Assembly (NCBI RefSeq): GCF_900188115.1
Contig: NZ_FZNW01000017.1
Coordinates: 1 to 64,000 of the forward strand
Direction: 5' to 3'
Length of the DNA: 64,000 nucleotides
Origin: Haloechinothrix alba
GTDB taxonomy: Bacteria > Actinomycetota > Actinomycetes > Mycobacteriales > Pseudonocardiaceae
A program made the position numbers and the translations under genes. Positions 44,062 through 54,712 of this stretch are shown piece after piece; within the stretch, counting starts at the first letter, position 1, and each line of letters opens with the position of its first letter. The notes under the pieces were generated by a model. That model searched no databases. It had not been told where the DNA came from and saw only the letters and a list, made by a program, of their open reading frames with translations.

Positions 44062-45381
44062 TCAGGTCTCCGGGTGCGACATGCGCGTGATGGCGTGACG
44101 CAACTCAGCCACATCGCCGAGGTGCGAATAGGCGTCAGCTGCACCTGCCAGTCCCTGTAGCTCGGTTAGCAGCCGCTTCGACCTGAGCGAAGCGGAGTCG
44201 ATGACGGCCTGGTGACCGACCGATAGAGCGTCCTCCGGGTAGCCGGTGTTCATCAGCAGCGTGGCTAGCCGGATACGAGAGAAGGTCCGGGACCGCGGGT
44301 AATCGACGCCTTGCCAACGGATCACCTCGTCCAGTCGCCTGGTGGCCAACTCTGGCCTGCTGCGCACCTGAGCGATCGGAATCAGTGCCTTTCCGGTGCT
44401 ACCGTGATGCTCGGCGGCGTCGTAGTAACACAGCCACGGCGGGTCAGCCGAAGCGTCATGGTCGGCGAAGTGACCGTCGGCGCGGTCGATATCCGCGCAA
44501 GCTTCGGCATGCCGGCCTGTGAGCGCCAGGAGTCGGGCCCGGATTGTGGCCAGCATCGCCCGTGCCGTGGCGGTGAGTCGATCCGAGCGCACTTCCGCGA
44601 ACTCGATCAGCTCCAGGGCGTAGTCGAGTTCCCCCAGGTACACGGCCTTGCGGGCCATATCCGCCAGCGTGTTGGCCCGCAATGACCAGGATCCGCTGGC
44701 GTCGGCACACCACAACGCGAAGGCGAAGCAGCGATCGGCAGCTGCGTAGTTGGCGATGTCGAACGCGGAGTACCCGACGACGCCGGCCAGGTTGCCCACG
44801 GCTTCGGCCATCGCGAGATGTACCTCCCTCGCGGCGCGGACATCCAGTAGCCGGCCCGCCCAGCGCAGCTGTGCTGTCGCTGCCTCGCATGAAAGGCCGC
44901 CGCCGAACAGGTTCTCGGACATCGCCACTGCCTGAGTGGTCGCTCGCACGTGCTCGACTTCGGTCCATCCCAGTCGTGTGGGCACTGGTGTCTCGACGGT
45001 GGTGTTGGCCAAGAACTCCGACGGGCTGTCGTGGAGCTCGACGCGAGCCCGCACGTCGAAGGCCTTCCCCGGTGCGGTACCCGAGCGGGGCGGTGATTGG
45101 GAGTTACCGCGCCGGGTCGGATAGAAACCCAGGTCAGCATCACTGGCAACGTCGAGAACTGCACGAAGCCCCCACCGGTACGCCGCATTGGGCCAGCGCA
45201 CCACGCCGCGCTCGTACCGGGCGATCGTGTGCGCGTCCAACTGATGACGCTTGCCCGTGGTCTCCCAGATGTAGCGGTTGACGGCCTCCGCCAGCTCCGC
45301 CCGGCCCATCACCTCACCCGGTACCGCGCGGGAAGGCATGGATTCGCGGTAGCTCCGCAGGCGCTCGTTCGGCGTAGCCAA
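44062..45381 (-). CDS. XRE-type regulator with TPR-like C-terminal domain
   Basis: 439 aa. The N terminus (ATPNERLRSYRESM, LAEAVNRYIWETTGKRH, DAHTIARYERGVVRWPNAAY) is the divergent XRE helix-turn-helix of actinobacterial TPR regulators. The rest is helical with TPR-like repeats (LADMARKAVYLGELDYALEL, GAADAYSHLGDVAELRHAI). I take the TTG at 45381, which has GGGGGTG upstream; an ATG at 45339 is the alternative. It is in an operon with the phosphotransferase-fold gene and divergent from two small genes. Confidence 0.82.
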   Translation of the reverse strand: MATPNERLRSYRESMPSRAVPGEVMGRAELAEAVNRYIWETTGKRHQLDAHTIARYERGVVRWPNAAYRWGLRAVLDVASDADLGFYPTRRGNSQSPPRSGTAPGKAFDVRARVELHDSPSEFLANTTVETPVPTRLGWTEVEHVRATTQAVAMSENLFGGGLSCEAATAQLRWAGRLLDVRAAREVHLAMAEAVGNLAGVVGYSAFDIANYAAADRCFAFALWCADASGSWSLRANTLADMARKAVYLGELDYALELIEFAEVRSDRLTATARAMLATIRARLLALTGRHAEACADIDRADGHFADHDASADPPWLCYYDAAEHHGSTGKALIPIAQVRSRPELATRRLDEVIRWQGVDYPRSRTFSRIRLATLLMNTGYPEDALSVGHQAVIDSASLRSKRLLTELQGLAGAADAYSHLGDVAELRHAITRMSHPET

Positions 45382-45512
45382 CGGACACCCCCTTGTATCA
45401 CCAGCACAGACATTCAGGCTATCGCTGCAGGCAGACAGTCGCGGCAGATTGCCCCACTGTGCCCCGCAACATGCCCTGCCGGACCACGTCGATATCTCCG
45501 ATAGTGACAGGC

Positions 45513-45737
45513 ATGTCACCGAACGCCATGCCTCACCACCCCCGGTCGCAACGAGCCAACGACCGAAGAGGTGCCCGCGAGGTAAGCACGAACGGCGGGC
45601 ACGTCGTACTCGGTCGCGAAGAGTGGCAAGCGATCCTCGATGCTCTAGGGGGCCACGACACGCAGCGCGACGAAGCGTACGACGCACTGCACCGCCATGC
45701 TCCGGCAACATGGTTCGACGCTGAGGAGGACACATAG
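45513..45737 (+). CDS. Small uncharacterised protein next to XRE-TPR regulator
   Basis: 74 aa; the conserved-looking part is GGHVVLGREEWQAILDALGG and DEAYDALHRHAPATWFDAEE. The start could be 45513 or 45528. It ends 2 bp before the next small gene. Small proteins of this type often sit divergently from actinobacterial XRE regulators. No function is known to me. Confidence 0.55.
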   Translation: MSPNAMPHHPRSQRANDRRGAREVSTNGGHVVLGREEWQAILDALGGHDTQRDEAYDALHRHAPATWFDAEEDT

Positions 45738-45739
45738 TC

Positions 45740-45949
45740 ATGGCATCCTCCGGAACCTGGCAGACGGTGTGCCAGCAGCGCCACTTCGTGACGCGGACGT
45801 TCTGGGACAAGGGCACGATCGTCGCCGTCACCGCCTGCGGGTGGCTGATGCGGCGGACCGCCTATGACGTCCGCATGCGTGACGCGACTGTGTGCATATC
45901 ATGCGCGAGCCTCGATAACTCTCACCAGCACTCCGCCGGCGCGAGCTGA
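45740..45949 (+). CDS. Small Cys/His-containing protein
   Basis: 69 aa, MASSGTWQTVCQQRHFVTRT with later AVTACGWLMRR and TVCISCAS. The spacing of Cys and His (C-x3-H, C, C-x2-C) suggests a small zinc-binding fold. It follows the previous small gene directly. The function is unknown; the remaining island DNA to 46037 shows no gene. Confidence 0.5.
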   Translation: MASSGTWQTVCQQRHFVTRTFWDKGTIVAVTACGWLMRRTAYDVRMRDATVCISCASLDNSHQHSAGAS

Positions 45950-46037
45950 GTCGATGCCTCAGTGCGGAGCGCCTGATCGGAAAAACCTGTCGAGTGCATT
46001 TCGAGAAGTCGTGTCGTTCCTCGACGAGGACCTGCAG

Positions 46038-46266
46038 CCGCGCTCAGGAGTCGCCGGTCGCGGACGGGAACCGGGGCTCGCGTTTCTCCCGCAGGGCAGC
46101 GGCGCCCTCGGCGACGTCGGGACCCATGAACGTCAGCATCTCGTAGGCCGCGGACTGGTCAAAGATCGGCCCGGCCGTCCTGAGCCAGTTGTTCAACGCT
46201 CGCTTGGTCCAGCGGATCGCCGTCTGGGAACCCGTCGCGAGGGTCTGCGCGACGTTCAGCGCCTCG
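46038..46266. repeat. Right 229-bp direct repeat of the 43-46 kb island
   Basis: Partner of 42816-43044 (228 of 229 identical). This copy is part of the intact enoyl-CoA hydratase gene. Confidence 0.95.
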
Positions 46267-46850
46267 TCGAGTACCTCCTCGGACGGCAGTGCCTTGGCGA
46301 CCATGCCGAGCCGCTCCGCTTCGGCGCCGGTGAGCATCTCGCCGGTGAGCAGGTAGTAGCGGGCTTTCGCCATCCCGGCCAGCAGCGGCCAGATGATCGC
46401 GGCGTGATCGCCCGCGGCCACCCCGAGCTTGACGTGGCCGTCCCCGATCCTGGCGTCGGTGGCACAGATGGCGATATCGGCCAGCAACGCCACCACCGTG
46501 CCGGCGCCGACGGCTGCCCCGTTGATCGCCGAGACGATCGGTTTCTCGCAGCCGACCATGTTGTAGACGAGATCACTCATCTCGGAGAGCATGTGCGAGA
46601 CCCGGTCGTAGTCGCCGGTCATCCGCTCCACCATGGCCAGATCGCCACCGGCGGAGAAAGCCTTACCGGCACCGGTCACCACGGCCACCCTGGTGTCCGG
46701 ATCGGACGAGACATCCGCCCACACCCTGGCCAGCTCATGGTGCATCCGCTCATCGGCGGCGTTGTACTTCTCCGGCCGGTTCAACGTGATCAGCAGGACC
46801 CCGTTGTCGCGGCGCTCGAAACTCAACTGCTCGTACTCGGAAAACGTCAC
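46044..46850 (-). CDS. Enoyl-CoA hydratase/isomerase family protein
   Basis: 268 aa crotonase fold. FSEYEQLSFERRDNGVLLIT, the first oxyanion-hole strand AGKAFSAGGDLAM and the second INGAAVGAGTVVALLADIAI are intact. The Glu positions of classical hydratases are not obvious in the VKLGVAAGDHAAIIWPLLAG region, so the exact reaction is open. The GTG at 46850 follows GAGGAGG. The last 223 bp are duplicated at 42822. Confidence 0.88.
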   Translation of the reverse strand: MTFSEYEQLSFERRDNGVLLITLNRPEKYNAADERMHHELARVWADVSSDPDTRVAVVTGAGKAFSAGGDLAMVERMTGDYDRVSHMLSEMSDLVYNMVGCEKPIVSAINGAAVGAGTVVALLADIAICATDARIGDGHVKLGVAAGDHAAIIWPLLAGMAKARYYLLTGEMLTGAEAERLGMVAKALPSEEVLDEALNVAQTLATGSQTAIRWTKRALNNWLRTAGPIFDQSAAYEMLTFMGPDVAEGAAALREKREPRFPSATGDS

Positions 46851-47368
46851 GATGGCCGACCTCCTCGGGTGATCGAATCTGGCACTGCCCCCAGTCTGCC
46901 CCACCTCGCCAGGGCATGGTTGCATCGCGCAAGGCAGGGAACCCCTGGTCGAGGTGCACGGTCGCGGTTCGCCGGAGGGTGCCGTGCGCACTACGCGGCG
47001 GGACGGTAGCGGCTGATTCCTCGTCTTACCTGTCGGCCCAGGCGTTCCACTTGCTCATGGCGGCTTCTTGCTTGCGTTCCAGGACGCTCGGCGTGACGCT
47101 GTCGTCGAGGGGTTGGGCTTCGGTGGCGGATCGCCAGGTCGTAGTACTCCTGGGCCACCTCATCACCACCCGCGCGCACCCCAACCCCCGACCAGTCACA
47201 GAAATATCGATATGTCACTACATAGCGTAGCGAGGTCGGCTGCGGGCGATTAGCTACCGATCGGTGTCGGTGCAACCGCCCGCCGCGCGTTACGTGTTCT
47301 GCACCACTCGTCCCGGTTGCGAACCGATAACCAGGTATCTGTCACACAGCGCGTATCCACGACGATGT
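46851..47368. other. Gene-poor eroded region
   Basis: No intact gene. On the minus strand a frame ending at 47026 reads PLDDSVTPSVLERKQEAAMS and KWNAWADR-stop, which looks like a protein tail without a visible start. An AT-richer patch around 47195-47250 could be a promoter for the helicase fragment. Confidence 0.4.
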
Positions 47369-47803
47369 TTGAGTAGCGACGGCGAGCAGTGGCCGGACCC
47401 CTACCTGTCACTCAATCCGAACTTCGCCCCGGGCGACACGGTCGATGAGCTGGTCAACGAGCGCCTGCTGCACCCCGAGTGCGAGCGCATCTTCCGGATC
47501 AAGCGCGCTCCCGCCGACCCGGGCATGGAGGGGCTGCACCTGTACCGCCACCAGCGCGAAGCCATCGAGACGGCGAGCACCGGCCAGAGCTACGTGCTGA
47601 CGACGGGAACCGGTTCGGGAAAGAGCCTCGCCTACCCTATCCTGATCGTGGACCGGGTTCTGCGCGGCCGCGATTCGGGCGGCGCGCGCAAGGGCATCAA
47701 GGCGACCGTCGTCTACCCCATGAACGCGTTGGCCAACAGCCAGCGCAGGCACATCGTTGACGCCGGGGCGCAACGTCGAGCCTCACAGCTGTATGGGGCG
47801 TGA
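47369..47803 (+). pseudogene. N-terminal fragment of a DEAD/DEAH helicase of the phage-defence type
   Basis: About 145 codons. WPDPYLSLNPNFAPGDTVDE, LLHPECERIF, LYRHQREAIETASTGQSYVL, Walker A TTGTGSGKS and motif Ia VVYPMNALANSQ match the N terminus of the large DUF1998/DrmA- or DruE-like helicases of defence islands, which exceed 1,000 residues. The frame then diverges and stops at 47803. No ATG is found; the TTG at 47369 is arbitrary. Motifs II-VI are missing, so it is not functional. Confidence 0.75.
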
Positions 47804-47928
47804 CGACGACATTGCGATCCACTGCCACGCTTTCGATGACTCCACGCGGCACCACAATCCCTCGGCGGTTCCCATCGGCACACGAGTGGCGCCAACGGTA
47901 GTATGTGGTGGGCAGGGAGGTGTCGAGA

Positions 47929-48225
47929 GTGATTGAGCGCCCAGCTATTGACCATGACAAGCTGCAAGAGATCTGCGCTCGCTATGGCATCGCCTCACTG
48001 GAAGTCTTCGGCTCGGTCGCTCGTGAGCAGGAAACCTCGACCAGCGACCTCGACGTGTTGTACGAGCTGAAGCCCGGAGTTCAGCTGGGTTGGGAGATCG
48101 AGGATCTCAACCAGGAACTCACGGAGCTGTTCGGGCGCGAAGTCGAACTCGTCGCCAAGCGCGCACTGCACCCTCTGTTACGAGACACTGTGCTTGGTGA
48201 GTCGAGGCTGCTGTATGCGGCGTGA
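47929..48225 (+). CDS. MNT-type minimal nucleotidyltransferase antitoxin
   Basis: 98 aa. LEVFGSVAREQETSTSDLDV contains the GSxARxE-SDLD active site of minimal nucleotidyltransferases. In HEPN/MNT pairs this protein neutralises the HEPN toxin, in studied cases by AMPylating it. I take the GTG at 47929 (VIERPAIDHDKL) after GGGAGG. It overlaps the HEPN gene by 11 bp. Confidence 0.88.
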   Translation: MIERPAIDHDKLQEICARYGIASLEVFGSVAREQETSTSDLDVLYELKPGVQLGWEIEDLNQELTELFGREVELVAKRALHPLLRDTVLGESRLLYAA

Positions 48226-48559
48226 TCGGCTGTACGTCGCGGAAATGATCGATGCCGCGGAGCAGGCACGTGCACTCGTTGCGGATATAGAACTCGCGGA
48301 GCTCGAACAAGACAGGCAGCGCCGCGACGCGCTGCTGTGGAACTTCACCGTACTGGGAGAAGCCGCGAACGCCGTCTCAGTCGATCTGAAGGAAGCCCAC
48401 CCGGAAGTGCCCTGGAACCGACCAGCTGCCACACGCAATCGCATCGTCCATGGCTACTGGTCAATCGATCTCAGCATCCTCTACACGACCGCGCGCGAGT
48501 CACTCGAAACGATGATCAAGTCGTTGCGCCAGGTACAACAGGAACTTGAGTCCGAGTAG
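48215..48559 (+). CDS. HEPN-domain toxin ribonuclease
   Basis: 114 aa helical protein (DUF86 type). The RNase motif R-x4-H is present in ATRNRIVHGYW, preceded by NFTVLGEAANAVS. The ATG at 48215 lies inside the MNT gene, giving translational coupling. It completes a HEPN/MNT toxin-antitoxin module directly after the helicase relic. Confidence 0.88.
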   Translation: MRRDRLYVAEMIDAAEQARALVADIELAELEQDRQRRDALLWNFTVLGEAANAVSVDLKEAHPEVPWNRPAATRNRIVHGYWSIDLSILYTTARESLETMIKSLRQVQQELESE

Positions 48560-48799
48560 CCAGCGGAACAGCGTCGCGCCAGCACCTCGACTGCCAGCTT
48601 CGGGCGGCCACGTCGGTGGTCGTGGCCGCGGAACACTCCTGGTCCATTGCCTGAGTACAGTCGTAGGTGTCAGCTTCCGCGAGCCTCGCCGCCTCACGCT
48701 CGTCAGGGGCTCTCCGCGACCGGCAAAGGGCGTGTTCCACACGGGTCGGGTAAGCGTTCGTCCTGCTCAGCGTCAGACGTCTATGGCACGATCTCGCAT

Positions 48800-49240
48800 A
48801 TGACCAGATCAACCTCGGCGCAGCGCCTGACCGACCTCGCCCGGCTGCGGCGCGTTCGCGACCGGATCGACCGGGACTACGCGCAGCCCCTGGACGTCGA
48901 GGCGCTCGCCCGGGGCGTGAACATGTCATCCGGGCACCTCAGCCGTGAGTTCCGGCGCGCCTACGGCGAGTCGCCGTACGCCTACCTGATGACACGGCGC
49001 ATCGAACGAGCCAAGGCGCTGCTGCGTCGTGGCGACCTCAGCGTCACCGAGGTCTGCTTCGCGGTCGGCTGCTCGTCGCTGGGCACCTTCAGCACTCGCT
49101 TCACCGAGCTGGTCGGTGTGCCGCCCAGCACCTACCGGAGCCAGGCGGCGCGCGCGATGGCAGGGCTACCGCCGTGCGTGGCGAAACAGGTCACCAGACC
49201 GATCAGGAATCGAGAAGCGCCTGCCGCGAACCTCACCTAG
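48800..49240 (+). CDS. AraC-family transcriptional regulator
   Basis: 146 aa, essentially only the two AraC helix-turn-helix motifs (VEALARGVNMSSGHLSREFR, VTEVCFAVGCSSLGTFSTRF) with no sensor domain. The ATG at 48800 starts MTRSTSAQRL. It sits 10 bp before the VOC gene, so it is likely the local activator. Longer upstream starts lack support. The 240 bp before it show no gene. Confidence 0.88.
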   Translation: MTRSTSAQRLTDLARLRRVRDRIDRDYAQPLDVEALARGVNMSSGHLSREFRRAYGESPYAYLMTRRIERAKALLRRGDLSVTEVCFAVGCSSLGTFSTRFTELVGVPPSTYRSQAARAMAGLPPCVAKQVTRPIRNREAPAANLT

Positions 49241-49250
49241 CGTGATCGCC

Positions 49251-49664
49251 ATGGACATCAGAATTCACGCGAGCTTCCTTCCACACAACGACCCGGACAC
49301 CTCCCTGGCTTTCTACCGCGACACCCTCGGCTTCGAGGTGCGCGGCGACGTCGGCAACGGCGAGATGCGCTGGATCACGGTCGGGCCCGCCGATCAGCCC
49401 GACACCTCCATCGTCCTGGAGCCGCCTGCCGCGCCGGGCACCGGCATCACGGACGACGAACACCGCACGATCACCGAGATGATGGCCAAGGGCACCTACG
49501 CAGGCGTCAACCTGGCCACCTCCGACCTCGACGGCACCTTCGCGCGGCTGCAGGCCAGTGACGCCGAGATCATGCAGGAGCCGACCGACCAGCCGTGGGG
49601 CGTTCGCGACGGCGCCGTCCGCGATCCCGCCGGCAACATGATCCGCATCCAGGAGCTGCGCTGA
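49251..49664 (+). CDS. VOC (glyoxalase/bleomycin-resistance fold) protein
   Basis: 137 aa with two beta-alpha-beta-beta-beta modules: RIHASFLPHNDPDTSLAFYR, LGFEVRGDVGNGEMRWITVG, and AVRDPAGNMIRIQEL. It could bind or modify a toxic small molecule. It lies between an AraC regulator and a UvrA-like gene, as in drug-resistance operons, though the substrate is unknown. Confidence 0.87.
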   Translation: MDIRIHASFLPHNDPDTSLAFYRDTLGFEVRGDVGNGEMRWITVGPADQPDTSIVLEPPAAPGTGITDDEHRTITEMMAKGTYAGVNLATSDLDGTFARLQASDAEIMQEPTDQPWGVRDGAVRDPAGNMIRIQELR

Positions 49665-49770
49665 GCCGTCCGGCGACCGCTGCCATGACCTGCCCGATTC
49701 TGGTTGGATCGGGCTGGGGTGACGGCAGCGGCGCCTGCTCATGCGGGCCCGCACAACAGAGGGAGACACG

Positions 49771-52179
<2,409 letters not shown>

Positions 52180-52257
52180 CCGGTCCCCGCCGGCACCGTC
52201 CGGTAACGCACTCGGGTGAGAACGAGTGTACGGTCGCCACGCCTCGATTCCCCTGCG

Positions 52258-52287
52258 CGTAGCGCTACGTACGGTCGCACCGTAGCG
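52258..52287. terminator. Palindrome cluster after the UvrA-like gene
   Basis: A perfect 12-bp palindrome CGTAGCGCTACG overlaps a hairpin whose arms are CGCTACG and CGTAGCG; three CGTAGCG-type arms occur in 30 bp. It could be a terminator or an operator for the next gene. Confidence 0.4.
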
Positions 52288-52352
52288 TCGACAGGAAAGT
52301 CGTGACGACAAGCACGTACCGGATCTCCGGGCTCGACCGGTGAGGAGAGTTC

Positions 52353-52925
52353 ATGTTCCCCGAAGACCTCGGCAGTTCGTTCGAGCCGCTCGCGGTTGTC
52401 GCGGTGAGTTCGCTCGCGATCTACCTGGCGCTGATCGCGTACTCACGCCTGGCCGGATTGCGCTCCTTCGCCCAGATGACCAACTTCGACCTCGCCGCCA
52501 CGGTGGCGTTCGGCTCGATCACCGCGACCACGGCGGTGAGCACGAACACGTCCCTGTTGCAGGGGTTGCTCGCTCTCGGTGTGCTGTTCGCCGTGCAGGC
52601 ACTGATCGCGCGGATGCGCAGGTACCGCCCGGTCGAACACGCGGTGGACAACCGGCCCATGTTGCTGATGTGCGGCTCCGAGGTCCTTGCGCACAACCTG
52701 GCGAAGGCCCAGATGACCCGCGACGACCTGAACTCGAAACTGCGCCTCGCCGGTGTGACACGGGTCGAGCAGGTGCGAGCGGTGGTTCTGGAAGCCACCG
52801 GGGAGGTCTCGGTGCTGACCGAGGTCCCGGACGGCCGCACACTGGAGCCCGAGCTGTTCGCCGGAATCGCGGGCGAGGAGTGGCTGACCTCCACCGGAGG
52901 GCCCGCAAACAGCGACAGCGCGTAA
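52353..52925 (+). CDS. DUF421/YetF-type membrane protein
   Basis: 190 aa. Three N-terminal membrane helices are followed by the cytoplasmic YetF domain (RPMLLMCGSEVLAHNLAKAQ, MTRDDLNSKLRLAGV, VRAVVLEATGEVSVL). The family is common in Gram-positives and spore-formers; the role is unknown. GAGGAGAG precedes the ATG. A transporter gene follows after 51 bp. Confidence 0.87.
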   Translation: MFPEDLGSSFEPLAVVAVSSLAIYLALIAYSRLAGLRSFAQMTNFDLAATVAFGSITATTAVSTNTSLLQGLLALGVLFAVQALIARMRRYRPVEHAVDNRPMLLMCGSEVLAHNLAKAQMTRDDLNSKLRLAGVTRVEQVRAVVLEATGEVSVLTEVPDGRTLEPELFAGIAGEEWLTSTGGPANSDSA

Positions 52926-52976
52926 GCGACCCGAGCGGGAGGAGCAACCTTCCATGACCGCTGTAAGGACCACACG

Positions 52977-53858
52977 ATGACCGAACGAGAAACCCCAGGC
53001 AACGGGGCCGGGGCCGAAGGCGCAGGCGGCGGTCCCGATGTCGACACCAAGGGACGGCACGCGCACATACGAGACGACGAGGTCGAGGGCCTGCTCGATC
53101 ACATCGTGCGGCGAGGCCGTCCCCGATTGTTCCGCTCTGTCCTGGAACTGCTGGCCAGCGGGATCATAGCGGGGATCGAGATCGCGCTCGGCGTGCTCGC
53201 GTACCTGGCCGTCAAGGAAGCCACCGGTAGTCCCCTACTGGCGGGCATCGCCTTCGGCGTCGGCTTCGTCATCCTGCTGCTCGGCAACAGCGAACTGTTC
53301 ACCGAAGGCTTCCTGGTGCCCGTCACCGTCGTCGCGGCCAAGGAGGCCACGTGGTGGCGGTTGGTCAAGTTCTGGCTGGTGACACTGGTCGGCAACCTCA
53401 TCGGTGCCTGGGGCATGATGTGGTTGCTGATGATCGGGTTCCCGGATCTGCGGCACACGGCGATCGATACCGGGAGCACGTTCGCCGAGGCCGCACTGAC
53501 GCCGGAAACGTTCGTACTGTCCATTCTCGCCGGCAGCACGATGACACTGCTCACGCGCATGCGTATGGGCACGATCAACGACGTCGCCCGGATCCTCGCT
53601 TCATTCGTCATCGGCTTCATCGTCGCGGGCATGGAGATGTTCCACGTCATCCTCGATACGTTGTTCATCTTCGGCGGCATCCATGCGGGAGCGGAGTACG
53701 ACTACGGTGCGTGGATCGCATTCTTCGGTTGGTGCACGCTCGGCAACATCATCGGTGGGCTGGTGCTGACCACCTTCATGCGGTTGATCCGCAGCCACGA
53801 ACGTCTCCTGGAATGGCGCCGCAAGGAACGCCCGGAGCCCGTGCGGACCAACCCGTAA
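52977..53858 (+). CDS. Formate/nitrite transporter (FNT)-family protein
   Basis: 293 aa with six helices. FAAGIEIALGVLAYLAVKEA-like and GFVILLLGNSELFTEGFLVP segments carry the slit motif seen in actinobacterial FNT-like proteins; a 45-residue soluble N terminus precedes. It probably conducts a small monovalent anion. The start ATG 52977 has a weak ribosome site. It may share a transcript with the DUF421 gene. Confidence 0.82.
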   Translation: MTERETPGNGAGAEGAGGGPDVDTKGRHAHIRDDEVEGLLDHIVRRGRPRLFRSVLELLASGIIAGIEIALGVLAYLAVKEATGSPLLAGIAFGVGFVILLLGNSELFTEGFLVPVTVVAAKEATWWRLVKFWLVTLVGNLIGAWGMMWLLMIGFPDLRHTAIDTGSTFAEAALTPETFVLSILAGSTMTLLTRMRMGTINDVARILASFVIGFIVAGMEMFHVILDTLFIFGGIHAGAEYDYGAWIAFFGWCTLGNIIGGLVLTTFMRLIRSHERLLEWRRKERPEPVRTNP

Positions 53859-54027
53859 GCCCGGGCGTACCGGCGACGAGTGTGCCCGATACGGGCCGGT
53901 TCGCTACCGGACCGACGTGATCAACCGGTCCACGGACGGCGCCTGCCGTCGTGAACGCCGGTACCGTGGGTCCGGTGCAGCGACCGTCACGCGCGGCCCA
54001 TGACGCTGAACCCGGAAGGTGCTTGTG

Positions 54028-54639
54028 ATGAGCGTCGAGTTCCTGCTGACCTCCCTTGTCGTGGTGGCCGTCCCGGGCGCGGGCGTGCTCTACACGCTCG
54101 CTGCAGGCCTCTCACGCGGAGGTGGCACGAGCGTGATCGCGGCGGTGGGTTGCACGCTGGGTATCGTGCCGCACATGGTCGCTGCCCTCACCGGTCTGGC
54201 GGCGTTGCTGCATGCCAGCGCGGTGGCGTTCCAGGTGGTGAAGTACCTGGGCGTGGCCTACCTGCTGTACATGGCGTGGTCGATGTGGAAGGCGAAAGGG
54301 ACGCTCACGGTGGACACTGAGACCGCTCCCCGCTCGGCGGTCAAGGTGATCATCTCGGGAATCTTGATCAACATCCTCAACCCGAAGCTCGCCCTGTTCT
54401 TCCTTGCCTTCCTGCCACAGTTCATCAGCCCCACCGAGCCGCACGAACTGCTGCGCATGGCGGAGCTGAGCAGCATGTTCATGCTGCTGACATTCGTGGT
54501 CTTCGTCGCGTACGGGCTGGCCGCTGCCGTGGTGCGGTCGTGGGTGATCTCCCGTCCCCGCGTGATGACCTGGATACGCCGCAGCTTCGCGGGTGTGTTC
54601 GTCGGTCTGTGCGCCCGCCTGGCGTTCGCCGATCGGTGA
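54028..54639 (+). CDS. LysE/RhtB-family amino-acid exporter
   Basis: 203 aa with about six helices. The family start FLLTSLVVVAVPGAGVLYTL and the NPKLALFFLAFLPQFI motif are clear. It exports amino acids or analogues. I use the ATG at 54028; an ATG three codons earlier is possible. The gene stands alone; the 169 bp upstream contain no gene. Confidence 0.88.
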   Translation: MSVEFLLTSLVVVAVPGAGVLYTLAAGLSRGGGTSVIAAVGCTLGIVPHMVAALTGLAALLHASAVAFQVVKYLGVAYLLYMAWSMWKAKGTLTVDTETAPRSAVKVIISGILINILNPKLALFFLAFLPQFISPTEPHELLRMAELSSMFMLLTFVVFVAYGLAAAVVRSWVISRPRVMTWIRRSFAGVFVGLCARLAFADR

Positions 54640-54712
54640 AGGTTCGGCCGCCGGCCCGGCACCGTTCACCGCGTACGTGCAGTCGTGCCGGTGATGACCC
54701 GGACCCCGGGCA

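Noticed and set aside
46991-47275. 94-codon minus-strand frame before the helicase fragment
   Set aside because: Arg-rich without motifs; another frame gives a more protein-like tail, so only an eroded region is recorded.
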